Shown here in pieces: positions 31,341 through 41,588 of a DNA stretch of 64,000 nucleotides. The stretch spans positions 3,844,001 through 3,908,000 of the forward strand of contig JACGCM010001659.1 of the NCBI GenBank assembly GCA_014058105.1, read 5' to 3'. Origin of the DNA: Kingdonia uniflora. Its lineage: Eukaryota; Streptophyta; Magnoliopsida; Ranunculales; Circaeasteraceae. The notes beneath the pieces are model-generated. The model saw nothing but the letters and a program-made list of their open reading frames with translations, made no database searches and was not told where the DNA came from. Both the position numbers and the translations under genes were made by a program. Within the stretch, counting starts at the first letter, position 1, and each line of letters begins with the position of its first letter.

Positions 31341-32344
31341 TAATTTTTCCAATCGAAATGCAAAAACAAGTCAGGTCAAAAATCTACAGCAACAACTAAA
31401 AAAGCCCCAACAATTAATTTCCCCCAAAAGGATATTCCTACCACTTCCCAATAAATCTATGGAGACTTATTTGAACAAATTGAGTAAAATCTTGAAAAAA
31501 ACATTCTTAGCAGCACAATCAATTAACCACTAACCAAATAGGTGATAATAATATTATATGTTCTAATCATAAGAAATATGAAATAATAGAAGTCGATTTC
31601 AATCACATAGAACCGTTACGACAACCTGATATTCCTATAAACCTAATCATAAAAGCGAACGAAATTATGTCCCTGCTTTGGCACCTATTCCCCACGCCCC
31701 TCCCTGGTTTGCGCCTCTGCAATTGTTTATCCTCCATGGAATTAACGTTCTTATCTTTATCTCTTATCGCTAAGTTTTAAACGTGTCATTGCTTTGCTTC
31801 AATAATTTTATTCATTATATGTTACAGATTAATCATATTTTTCCATCATTTTCACGCCTTTAGAACATAGGGCTCGAAATCAATTACAGTTTTACCACAA
31901 AGATAACTATATACTCATAGATAGAGCTTAAACAATATAGAATTTTAAAATAAGCAATTATTTCCCTCTCCCTCTAACAATACATAGTAATTGATTGATT
32001 GGAGATCCCTAACATCGAAACAATCACAAATCTAAGCACAACGGCCAATGCGATTTAAATACAAAAATACAGATTAATTGGAGATCGATAATACCTTTTT
32101 CTCAACTCTGGCTTGACGCGATCGCAATTGGCTTCAATTCAACTACAGTCTCTCCGAGAATCTTCTTTTAGACTCCATATTGAAACTGCGATATATATAT
32201 CGTGATTTTGCCAGAAGTTTCGCCGTTGTTATACGATATATCGTCAATATTTTTTTTGTTTAAATATAAAATTTATTGACCAAATATATGAAATCAAATC
32301 ATCAACGTTAATCCTCCAAGTTTATGGATGGGGGTTTTACTTTA
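31341..32344. other. Unassigned spacer
   Basis: AT-rich. On the minus strand, 32090-32190 looks like a leader exon ending GAGAAAAAG|GTATTATCG, with a moderately GC-rich stretch containing GCGATCGCG. No coding region is recognised. Confidence 0.4.
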
Positions 32345-32960
32345 GCTACTATTTTTTAATTTTTTTTTACTTTTTTTGTAAATAAAGAATTTTTTATTAA
32401 ACATGAGCTACAAGACGTAGGAGGTTAACCACTGTAGCAGTTCTATTACAAAACACTAGGGGGTTATAAGCACCCCAAGACGCTAAAACATGTGCATTGA
32501 AATTTAACGATCTACGAATGTACGTTAAGCTAAAATCTTTGAAAGTGGATAGAAGGTGCACCATCTCTGGTACCACAGTAAGAACTCCCCGGGAAAGGTC
32601 AACGTTTTTTTTTTTTTTTCGTTCTATAAAAGTTTTGACAATGCGTTGACAATCCGTCAAAACCACGACTTTTTTTATCCCCAACTCTTAAGCTTTTGAA
32701 AATGGCAATTGCCTCTACTTCCTCAACATCGTCAACTTTTTATAATATCGTGACCTGTAACAATAATTTCAGAATTTGAAAACCAAATAACATAACCTAT
32801 TTCATTAGAGCTTTTGTTTTTTGACCAAGAAGCATCTACCGTAATAATACACCAACCTTCTACGACAACCGGGAAAGATCCTATAATCTTTGGCTGAAGA
32901 GAGACTGTTGGAAGAGGATAATTGACAATGTAGATCTTAGCCTTTGTCAAAACTTCTAAC
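32345..32960 (-). mobile_element. LINE RNase H fragment
   Basis: On the minus strand two frames give the RNase H-like tail of a plant LINE: CIITVDASWSKNKSSNEIGY (32732-32950), then VVVLTDCQRIVKTF and IRRSLNFNAHVLASWGAYN (32397-32684). An A-rich tail (TTTTTT runs on the plus strand, 32345-32380) follows. The catalytic Asp of DASW and TDC survive, and one frame change separates the halves. The 5' end is truncated near 32960. Confidence 0.82.
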
Positions 32961-33459
32961 GGAATAGTTTTTTATTATTAGAAATCATACCAGTACACCG
33001 GGTGCTAGTGGGACCAACCGTGACTTTGTTTTATTGAAATTTTGTAATAGATTAAGTAAACAATATATCAAATAACTTGAGAAGTAGAAGCTTAAATTAC
33101 CATTAACAATAAAAGATAATTTCTAAATCTAATTAACTCAATGCTTTTGGCATAATTTACACTACCTTCTCCTTCACCTTCGCGTTTACCACCATAATCA
33201 CTAAAAAGCCACCACCGCCACTAAAAATCTAATTCCCCTGCCACCACCGCCACTACTATCTAATGCTTAAAATTTATTTAACTTTTCCCCCATTCAATCA
33301 TATCCTCATCCATTTCTCACCAACATAAGAGCAGTAACACTAACACCTTTGGTATGTCAGAAAGGATTTTCATAGAGAGATTTATACAAACATATCTCAT
33401 TTTCAAAATGAGCATATCTTATTTTTAAAGAGTAATTTCATGACTTATTCTAATCATAA
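32961..33459. other. Unassigned spacer
   Basis: AT-rich with CCACCACCGCCACTA-type runs at 33195-33255; no feature recognised. Confidence 0.4.
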
Positions 33460-34140
33460 ATGAATGAAATCGTATCGAACCAATCCTAGGATCAAAATGA
33501 AATTAAATGAAATAAAAATGTGAGTAAATTTTTAAAGAGATCCGAAGTAGAATGAATCAAATCAAAACCGCAAAACCAAACCATCAGAAATTGATCTATT
33601 GAATGACTAATCCACAATACGAATTGAGAAACCCTAATTAGAATAATAGTACGAAAAACACACAAATTGGTGGGAGAATTCCCTTTTAGAGCCTCAATTG
33701 TTTAATCAAAATTAATTACAATCGAAATCCTCTCAAACCCTAAGTTTCTCTCTTAGAACTTGGATTGATTTAGCATGATCTAATCTTGCCTAGCCTTACC
33801 TCTTTATGAGGGTTACAAGTTCTTAGTTACAAAACTTGGACAAATATACCCTTAAACGCCTAAAACAATAGGCTGAATCACGCCTCTATTCAAACAGAAT
33901 AAGTTTCTGTTCGAACAGAAAAAGTATATTCGAACAGACATTAAGTCTATTCGAATAAAATTACTCAGGCAGGTATTTATTCGAATACACTTAAAATTGT
34001 ATTCGAACATAAAGGAGTGTATAACACTCAGACACATATTTCTTTGAATAGAAAGAGAAGTCTATTCGAATACAAAATGGGTGGACTTTAAAAAAAGTCT
34101 AAAAATGTTTAGATCCTCTTGGATCATTAACACAAAATGG
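33460..34140 (-). repeat. Probable solo LTR with TTCGAA clusters
   Basis: At 33880-34075 about eight copies of a TTCGAA core occur with TATTCGAATA and TGTTCGAACAGA flanks, the same design as in the copia LTR at 7870-8105. The rest (TTAGAACTTGG, GGACAAATATACCCTTAA) looks LTR-like on the minus strand. I found no partner LTR, clear ends or TSD, so extent and strand are estimates. Confidence 0.4.
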
Positions 34141-34730
34141 AAAGGCTTGAAATCGAACCAATCCTGTAATACAAATCAAAATATATCAAAGAAGTTAAAA
34201 TCTAATAGATTGAAGTAAATATGATTCGATGTGTATAGAGGGAAAAATCTTCGAAACCATTGGAAAATCTCCGTTGAAAAACCATCATGAAGTTTCTTCG
34301 GTTAGAGAGATTCCAAGTTGGAACCCCTAAAAAAATCGTCAAAATCCTCATAAATCAAGAAGACCTTGTTTTGAACTTACAAAAGACTAAATCATAAAGA
34401 AATTTTATCACAGAAAGAGTTTGTGGGTTTTAACTTTTCAATTAGGGGAGGAAGGCAGTTAGAGAAGAAAGTGGAAAGAAGTTAGAGAAAGATGAGATAG
34501 GGTCTCCGTTTGATGTTGCAGTGCTGTCAACAATTGGTGGGCAATTGGTGTCAAGAGAAAAATTGGAAGCAAAAAAGCTTCAGTCAAGACGGACACATTT
34601 TTTGTGGTTACTGGTTCAAGGGAGACCTCCCTATCGGTCAGTCTGATCATATCTGGAGTTCCATATAGAAAGTACATGACAGTGGCTAGGCTAGGCCAAT
34701 CAGAATTTTATGAAGAGAGTCGATATAAAT
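34141..34730. other. Unassigned spacer
   Basis: No recognised domain in the open frames here; it lies downstream of the LINE fragment on the minus strand and may include its degraded end. Confidence 0.4.
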
Positions 34731-34964
34731 TTAGGAATCAGTGTTAAGAGAGGGGTAGAAATCGTACCATATGTTTTTAAGGTTCTTATAGATGACGAGA
34801 GCATGCGATGTGGATTTTTCTTCAACTCCACATCTTGGACAAATAGAATCACCTAGATCTTCTCCGTGCAAAAAATTGAGGTTTGTAGGTAAGCCTTCAT
34901 GCATTGCTCTCCAAATAAAGTATTGAACTCTGAAAGGATTGCGCATCTTCAATATAGTATCCCA
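34731..34964 (-). mobile_element. LINE zinc-binding domain, part 2 of a split LINE
   Basis: On the minus strand the frame reads MRNPFRVQYFIWRAMHEGLP and then CPRCGVEEKSTSHAL, the zinc-binding (zf-RVT) domain of plant LINE reverse transcriptases with Cys-Cys-His. Its upstream part lies at 52642-53114, on the far side of the chromovirus inserted at 34964/52642. The five bases TCCCA occur at both edges. Confidence 0.85.
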
Positions 34965-35320
34965 TGTTACGTGCCTAACCTCACTCCTAAATGTTAGTAG
35001 GTTTCATTTACTTAAGAATCCTAGTTTTGAATAAGTCTAATCCAAGTTAGTAGTAGAACCAGTATTTAGAGAAGAGCTATTCTTCTCTTGTTCTATAGGA
35101 ACAAAAAATATTGTAACCACTTTTCCAAAGTTATTGCTTAAGTACGCTGTAATCAAATGGTTATATAAGCCTAAGAGAAGTCATGAATAAAGGAGTCATT
35201 TATCAAAAATTATCTTTGATAACACTAAGTGTTTTCTGAGGTCAAAGGCTCCTCAATTAGCCTCAATCCATCTATTCTCCATTATCTCACCATAAGTAAT
35301 AAACCAAGCAACCAGTACTA
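34965..35320 (+). repeat. 5' LTR of the split chromovirus
   Basis: 356 bp from TGTTACGTGCC. It matches the 3' LTR over CCTCACTCCTAAATGTTAGT, CTAGTTTTGAATAAGTCTA and CATCTATTCTCCATTATCTC. It holds a TATATAAG box (35164 region) and AATAAA-like sequence. Confidence 0.9.
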
Positions 35321-36225
35321 TTAAGAAGGGAAAGGAAAATATTGTTCATGATGTACTATTAAGAAGAAAAGATGAAGAAACTGATGGTATCAAACAAGGA
35401 AATTGGTGGCTATCTCGTAACCGATTCCAAGGTAGGTCGAAGCAATCAAAGAGGAAATAAACTTTAACTTGATTTTGCGAGAGCTATCTACACGTATCAA
35501 GAATAATGAAGTTGTAGGGCCATTAAAATGTATAGATGGAGTCATATTTTTTAAGGAGAGGATCTATCCTAGTAAATATTCATCCTTGATTTATGATATT
35601 ATTGGACAATTCCATAATAGCACTCATGAAGGGTACTAGAAAACTCTCCAATGAATACGTACAAACTTTTATTGGGCGGGAATGAGAAGAAAGATCAGAG
35701 AATTTATTGCGGCATACGACATATGCCAGAGACACAAGGCCGAACAACTATCTCCTACGGGACATTTTCAGCTACTACTAATTCTAAGTCAGGTATGGAA
35801 TGATATTTCAACGGATTTCATAGATGATTTGCCTTTGTGAAAAGGAAAAACTACAATTTTTATAGTTGTTGATAGGCTATCAAAATATGCACATTTTATT
35901 CCCATGTCACATCCGTACACGACTATTAGTATTGTACGAATATTTTTCGATAATATCTTTAAGTTGCATGGAATTCCAAGAATCATTGTTTGTGATTGTG
36001 ATCCCACTTTTACAAGCTTGTTTTGGTCAGAGCTATTCAACGTGAATGGTATTAACTTTAACTATAGTTCTGCATATCACCCTCAGACCGATGGTCAAAG
36101 CGATGTCGTGAATCGTACCTTGGAGATGTATTTAGGATATTTTACGAGTTTGCGACCCAAGGAGTGGAACATGTGGTTAGCATGGGTGGAGTATTGTTAC
36201 AATACTAGTTGACATTCAGCTATCA
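35321..36225 (+). pseudogene. Integrase of the split chromovirus
   Basis: Just after the LTR the translation reads LLRRKDEE, the end of RNase H (usual ALSRRDEE). The integrase zinc module follows: QFHNSTHEGY, then AAYDICQRHK with one Cys changed to Tyr. The core has Asp in DISTDFIDDLPL, Asp in VCDCDPTFTSLFW, and QTDGQSDVVNRTLE, where the catalytic Glu is Asp. Stops occur near 35640, 35840 and 36212. It would have inserted the cDNA, but is not expected to work. Confidence 0.87.
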
Positions 36226-36849
36226 AAACTCCCTTTGAAGTAGTTTATGGGAGACCGTCGCTCACCTTATTGTTGTACATTCCGGGTATGACTAACATTG
36301 AATCTATGGATAGGCAATTAATGGATCGAGATCAAGTTTTAATATAATTAAGAATCACACTTTAGGAGACACAATCACGAATGAAAAAGATATATGACAA
36401 GCATCATAAAGAAATGGAATTTGAAGTAGGAGATTGCTTTATTTAAAACTCCAGCTCTATCGGCAATCATCGATTTCAATGAAGAAAACTTTCAAGCTAT
36501 CTCCTAAATATACTGGCCGCTCAAGATTCTCAAGAAAATTGGAGTTGTTTCTTATAAGTTGGAATTTCCTTGGGAGTCACGAATTCATCCGGTGTTCCAT
36601 ATCTCGTTATTGAAGAAAAAGATTGGGGAAAAATATATTATTCAAGGTGAGCTTCATATTGTTGAAACTAATGCAGAAACCCTCTCTCCTACACCTCAAA
36701 CAGTTTTTTATCATCGTCAGTGGAAGAACAAGGAAGAAATTTTCATTCACTGGCAAGGACTTTTACCTGCTGAAGCTATTAGGGAAGATCTTGCAGCAAT
36801 AAAAAAGCAGTTTCCTAATCATAGCCTTGAGGACAAGGTTAGTTTTTAA
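36226..36849 (+). pseudogene. Integrase C-terminus with chromodomain-like tail
   Basis: After a degraded linker (YDKHHKEMEFEVGD), the open frame reads ESRIHPVFHISLLKKK, as in chromovirus integrase ends. A tail follows, EIFIHWQGLLPAEAIREDLA, then FPNHSLEDKV, the form of plant chromodomains next to the LTR. It stops at 36847-36849. The purine tract AAGGGGGAGGAAA precedes the 3' LTR. Confidence 0.83.
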
Positions 36850-36861
36850 GGGGGAGGAAAT

Positions 36862-37119
36862 TGTTACGTACCTAGCCTCACTCCTAAATGTTAGTGGGTT
36901 TCATTTACTTAAGAGTCCTAGTTTTGAATAAGTCTAGTCCAAGTTGGTAGTAGAACCAGTATTTAGGGAAGATCTATTTTTCTCCAGTTCTGTAGGAATA
37001 CAATCTTGAAACTACTTTTACTAAGTTCTTACTTAAGTACGTTGTAATCAAATGGCTATATAAGTCTAAGAGAAGTCATGATAAATGAGTCATTTTATCA
37101 TAAATTATCTTTGATAACA
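36862..37119 (+). repeat. 3' LTR of the split chromovirus, first part
   Basis: From TGTTACGTACC to TTGATAACA, cut at the insertion point of Tat element B; the last five bases (TAACA, 37115-37119) are repeated at 52542-52546. Confidence 0.93.
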
Positions 37120-37681
37120 TGTAATAGCCTAGTTCCGAGATCTGGACTTAGCTTTTACACCAAATATATTCAGAATGTTCTAAAACAATAGACAATAAGC
37201 AACAAGGTGATTTAGCGTGGAAAACCTTTGAATAGGTTGAAAGCCACTTCTCCTGAGGATTTTGAGAAAGTGATGATCTTATTGAGATTGCTAGTTTATT
37301 ACAATGAGCATTCTGAGAATGTAAGATGATAGAGTAGGAACTTTTCTATGGTGAATGTTTCGTCCCTCATCTACAGTTCTCCAGGTCTCTTTATAGGTCA
37401 TCTAATATGATCGTTTGACGACCATAAAGTTCCTTAATGATGGACGATACAAAATGTGTGTGAGATATCCTTTGACCAGATTGTGTGACGTTCCGACCTT
37501 CGATGCTGTACAACGGCTCTATTGCTGACTGTATGCTTCGCCCAGGTCGAACTGTTGGTGTAGAGGTTGAAAGTGATGTCTCGAACTGAGGAAATTTTAG
37601 TTACACTTTTAGTAGTACTTCCTGTATACTGATGAGATCGAGGACGAAGCTTGACTCTGAGATACGAAATAAGCTATTACA
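37120..37681 (-). repeat. 3' LTR of Tat element B
   Basis: 562 bp, homologous along its length to 51977-52541, for example CACCAAATATATTCAGAATG, GATGATCTTATTGAGATTGC and GAGATCGAGGACGAAGCTTG. A second LTR-end-like sequence (AAGCCATTACA) lies 170 bp further in, at 37841-37851. Confidence 0.93.
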
Positions 37682-38210
37682 AGACGGCTTTCAACCAATA
37701 GCATGAATGTCGTCAGGGATGAGTGGTATTGGTTGAGAAACTCGTGATGTATATGTTTCAGATTGTACCACATGCTCTATTGTTGAGGTCAAAAGTTTGT
37801 CTGTAGTTCAAAGATGAGGCATGAGCTTGAGATGCAGAATAAGCCATTACAACCGCCCTTTCTCAGCCAACTGTACGAGAATTATTATAGGCAAGTGGTG
37901 TTTATTGAGAAGTATCTTTAAATGATGTAGTTATATATGGGGCTCATTTCTAATGTACATTCATAAATCTTTATTGGTGTCTGTTGGGTTTCCTAGAACC
38001 AATGACTGTAATCCAATATTGTTGCATGAGGAAACCTTTTGACGTTGAGAATTTGGAGAGTCTGCTTTGAATGCTAATTCGCATATAGAAGGCACTCTGA
38101 GTTGAGTGGTAGGAGTAAACCTTTGTCTCTGATCTCTACCTTCTTTGGTTACTGTGGTAAAAATGGTGACGACTAAGACTTAGGCCCGAGAGTCAAGGAT
38201 TCGAAGGAAG
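37682..38210. other. LTR-adjacent region of Tat element B
   Basis: 37760-37851 partly repeats the LTR terminus and is followed by ACCGCCCTTTCTC, which on the minus strand reads GAGAAAGGGCGGT, a polypurine tract ending at TGTAATGG. No coding sequence is recognised up to 38210. Confidence 0.5.
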
Positions 38211-38501
38211 ATGGAGGAATTGCATATCAGGTACTTCGGTTACCAACCGTTACATCTGCCTGCCCTAATTCCTATTTTTCCCACTTTTCATCGTATGTCT
38301 TATGAAGAAGTGAAGGAGGGTGAGGATGATTACTACCAAATGGTAGGTTTTCATTACCTGCTGACATCTGAGGCGGAACGTCGTAATGATCTTTGGTTAC
38401 TGGCGGAGGACGCTGTTAGAACTGAAGATGAAGCGGCAGGCGTTCGGCCGAGGGGGTCTCGTCGATACCCTGTTAATGAGTGGGTCTTGTTGAAAAAATG
38501 A
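38211..38501 (+). CDS. First open frame of the antisense accessory region (Tat B)
   Basis: A 96-residue frame, antisense to pol, starting about 360 bp inside the 3' LTR end. It reads MEELHIRYFGYQPLHLPA and later RSYxxNE-like ends without a domain I know. Its position suits the start of the antisense gene found in Tat elements. It may be a first exon or a separate small gene; the stop TGA at 38499-38501 looks clean. Confidence 0.45.
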   Translation: MEELHIRYFGYQPLHLPALIPIFPTFHRMSYEEVKEGEDDYYQMVGFHYLLTSEAERRNDLWLLAEDAVRTEDEAAGVRPRGSRRYPVNEWVLLKK

Positions 38502-39305
38502 GGCATGCCATCTGTCTCTAGCATACGAGAAGGTGAGGAGGATGCAAATGATCATTTTCATCCATGGACTATAGCTTTTTGGCTATGAAGAAGATCTTTC
38601 ATCTGTAATTTCGGGTTCTACTTTATCTTAGACTTGTAGCATGGGATCAAAGTTTAGAATCTGCCTCTTCTGCTGACTCTTCGTGCTAAGCAAAATGTCG
38701 ATATGATATTTGATGTAAATTGAAGTAATCTGTAAAATCTTTGTATTCTTTTGTAAAGTATTTTGTAAGAGAAACTTTTGGGCTGAATGAAATATATGTG
38801 TTCTGTGATGATATTTTGTCTCGAGCTTGTTAGTAGCATAGTTGTTTGGGTATTACGGGTATGAAGGGAAAATGGTAGTGAGAGTATAATTTAGAGGGGT
38901 CGAGAATGGGGTTTAGAGGAATGATTTGTTAGAAATACCGGTATTGAGGAGGTCGATCTGTTTATGCGAATTAGATGTCAGATGTATGCGAACTGTGAGA
39001 CAGGGTTGATGTGTAGCTGTATGTAGTACTGCTGGATTTGCTCTTGTATTGTTAGATGCTAGGTTTGATATGTGCCCATATAAAATCTGAGGAGATAAGT
39101 TATGATATGGAAAAAAAGATCTATCATAATATTTATGTAAGTGATGAAAAACTTCTGTCGTTCCGCGAATATTGCTTGAATAATATACTCTACTTCTAAT
39201 CAGTGGGGTAATATCTTCTCAAATCTTTATGGTGGCTATAAAATCAAGAACCGCAGCTTGTATGAGTTGTATCTTCTACTGGGATAATCGTACTCTAGAG
39301 GTAGT

Positions 39306-39690
39306 GTGACTAATCATGGTGAGGACTCGTTCTCAGTATGCGCGCGTGCTCAATATGCTGTAGATGATCATTTTCAGATCAAGGTTGCCGAACTTCGTGA
39401 GCGTTATTTTTGCCACTTGCCGTATGATGCCACACTTTCGAAATGGCTATTTAATCTTATCGGGCTAGATGATGAAGGTAGGCGTGTGGAACAAGATCAT
39501 TTTGTTTGGTACAACATTTTCCGTACGTCCTTATTGGATCCCAGGGTGCAAGAACTGAATGTTCGGTAGCTCGCTTGTAATAAGATCGTGGAAGAAGATG
39601 CAAGGGTGGCAAATGGGAAGATAATTTTGCATGGGGAACCAAACCATCGGGATTGCTTTAGATGTTACAAAGGAGCTCGGTAAGCTCAAA
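39306..39690 (+). pseudogene. Antisense accessory region, second open frame
   Basis: The frame reads AQYAVDDHFQIKVAELRERY, then LSKWLFNLIGLDDEGRRVEQ, a charged helical protein part. A TAG at 39567-39569 breaks it, but the same frame goes on (KIVEEDARVANGKIILHGE). It is not matched to a named domain. The same orientation and alternation with non-coding stretches suggest one spliced gene with the frames downstream. Confidence 0.45.
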
Positions 39691-39980
39691 GTTTTAAAAC
39701 CTGCTAAAAGTAATATGTGGTGGGAGTATTTTGTGGTTGAGTTTGAATAAATGTAATATGAGAGATCGTGAGAGAATAAAGTATGCGATGTTTCGATTTG
39801 ATTGAATAAAGTATTCTGTTAAATTGATTTTGTATTGATACTGTGTATGATAGTTGTAGGATTTTAACAACTGTATGGATATCTTTAAATGGATCTATTT
39901 TAGGAATGTTTGTACGATCTTGATAGAGTATAAGTATGATGATTGGTCATTCTGGTACTGGGCTAAGAAGAGGTACATGA

Positions 39981-40370
39981 TTGGTAATAGTCGATAACAT
40001 AAATAAACGTGATGATGGTAAACGTTATCACAGAAGTCATGATGATGTTGTGAAACAAAAAGGCGTGCCTGTAGCAACAGTGAGGATGACTGACAAGTAT
40101 CAAAAGGAGCTGTCGTTTCATAAACTGAGGGGGAGTATAAAAACTTGTCTCTCTCTCCCTCATAAATTGTCTACAGTTTTAGAGGAAAAAAAAAGTGGTC
40201 CAAATATCTCTGTCAGGGAGAGGAGGCATTTGAGTGCTAATTTTGATTTAAGAAAGAAATCTTCATCGAGTGATAGGAGATTATCGGAGAGACAACGAGA
40301 ATGCTCGTATTCGAAGAGGATTGCTGTTATGCAAGTACAGGTTGGTGATGGAAAACTTTTGTCAGTTTGA
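39981..40370 (+). pseudogene. Antisense accessory region, basic open frame
   Basis: A 129-residue frame rich in Arg, Lys and Ser (SVRERRHLSANFDLRKKSSS, then RRLSERQREC). A basic, disordered part fits a nucleic-acid-binding or nuclear role, but no domain is recognised. It lies between the preceding frame and the conserved core at 40697. Confidence 0.4.
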
Positions 40371-40696
40371 TTTGTGAGTAATCTATGTTATGCAGTAATC
40401 TGTGAACTTTAGTAATCTGTATAGCTAGTTTGAGAATGTGGGGTTTAGGGGATTTTGAAAATAAATATGAGAGAAAGCCTGCAATGTAGGAATTGTGGTA
40501 AGCATTTTGATCCTGTTAGAGAGAGAAAATACGTGTTCTAGAGAAGAAGACAGAAATTTGAAATGAATTGCTTTTGGCTTTTTTGTTTTGGGAATTAGAA
40601 AAATAGACGTGTTGACTGGGTAAAAGATGGGTCTGTTTGTACTGTTTATAATGTAGCGATAATGATTAAATATGTCTCTATATCTGTAGGTTCAGT

Positions 40697-41540
40697 ATGC
40701 GTTCTAAACCTAGTATTCCTGCTAGTAAATTTGTAGTCTCGTCTGACTCCGAGGAAACGTCGTCTTCAGGGAAGGGGGACAAGTGTAGTGTAATGGAGAA
40801 AACTATTAACAGTGTGGGGACGATGCTAGAGGTGGTGGGGCCCAGTAGATCTGAGGACGTGAGAGAGGGCAAAAATGAGAAAGGGAGGGTCCTCGTCATA
40901 TACCCAGAGGGGTTGGATGTAGGGAAAGAGTACTTAAAAAATAAAAAGAGATTGCAGGGCGAATGGGGGGGGTTACGTGGAGGACCAAGGTCTCTGGTTC
41001 AGAGGTTATGTCTCCAGCAACGGTGAGGAAGCAATATACTATCAAGTTCCATATTTGGAAAAATGGAAGAGGGATAGAGGTATTAGTGAGGAGGTTAACC
41101 TCTCGTATTATAATAGGTATGGGCTATCAGGCCCGAGGGAAAGATTTTTGTGTTTCTTGAATCAGGTCTTATACGGCTTTAGAATTCCACTGGCCTACTT
41201 TTAGAAAGGGTTTATGAATGAGTTACAGTGCTGCCCTGCCCAATTAAATGGGAATATATATGAGATGATGTGGGTATGTGACACACTGAATGAAAAATGG
41301 AGGAAGGAATGGGATGCGAAGCTGTTCGTAGCGGAAGATGTTTTGAAGTTTTACAAGTTTAAGTATGTGGAAGATCGGAGTAGAGGTTACCTATATAGTG
41401 ATTCGGTTAGGCCGAAATTCTTTGATTTTGAATATGCGGGTAGACCATGGAACGACCTCCTTGTATGGGTTAAGGGTAATCTCCAAATAGATATTATAAT
41501 CCGAGTAAGTAATGTTGACCAATCTCCAAATAACTTATAA
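40697..41540 (+). pseudogene. Antisense accessory gene, conserved gypsy-type core
   Basis: The frame starts with a Ser-rich acidic part (ASKFVVSSDSEETSSS) and shifts by one base at an eight-G run (40965-40972). It continues with YNRYGLSGPRERFLCF, YGFRIPLAYF, stop (41202-41204), then MNELQCCPAQLNGNIYEMMW and YAGRPWNDLLVWVKGN. The pattern 'G-F-R-x-P-L ... P-A-Q-L-N-G' is that of the plant protein family annotated as putative gypsy-type transposon (Transposase_28-like), known as an accessory ORF of Tat elements. Its function is unknown. A consensus donor GTAAGT at 41505 ends the exon. Confidence 0.68.
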
Positions 41541-41588
41541 GCATGTTTTCGTACTGTCGTATAATAAGTTCTTTTATTTATGTGCAAA

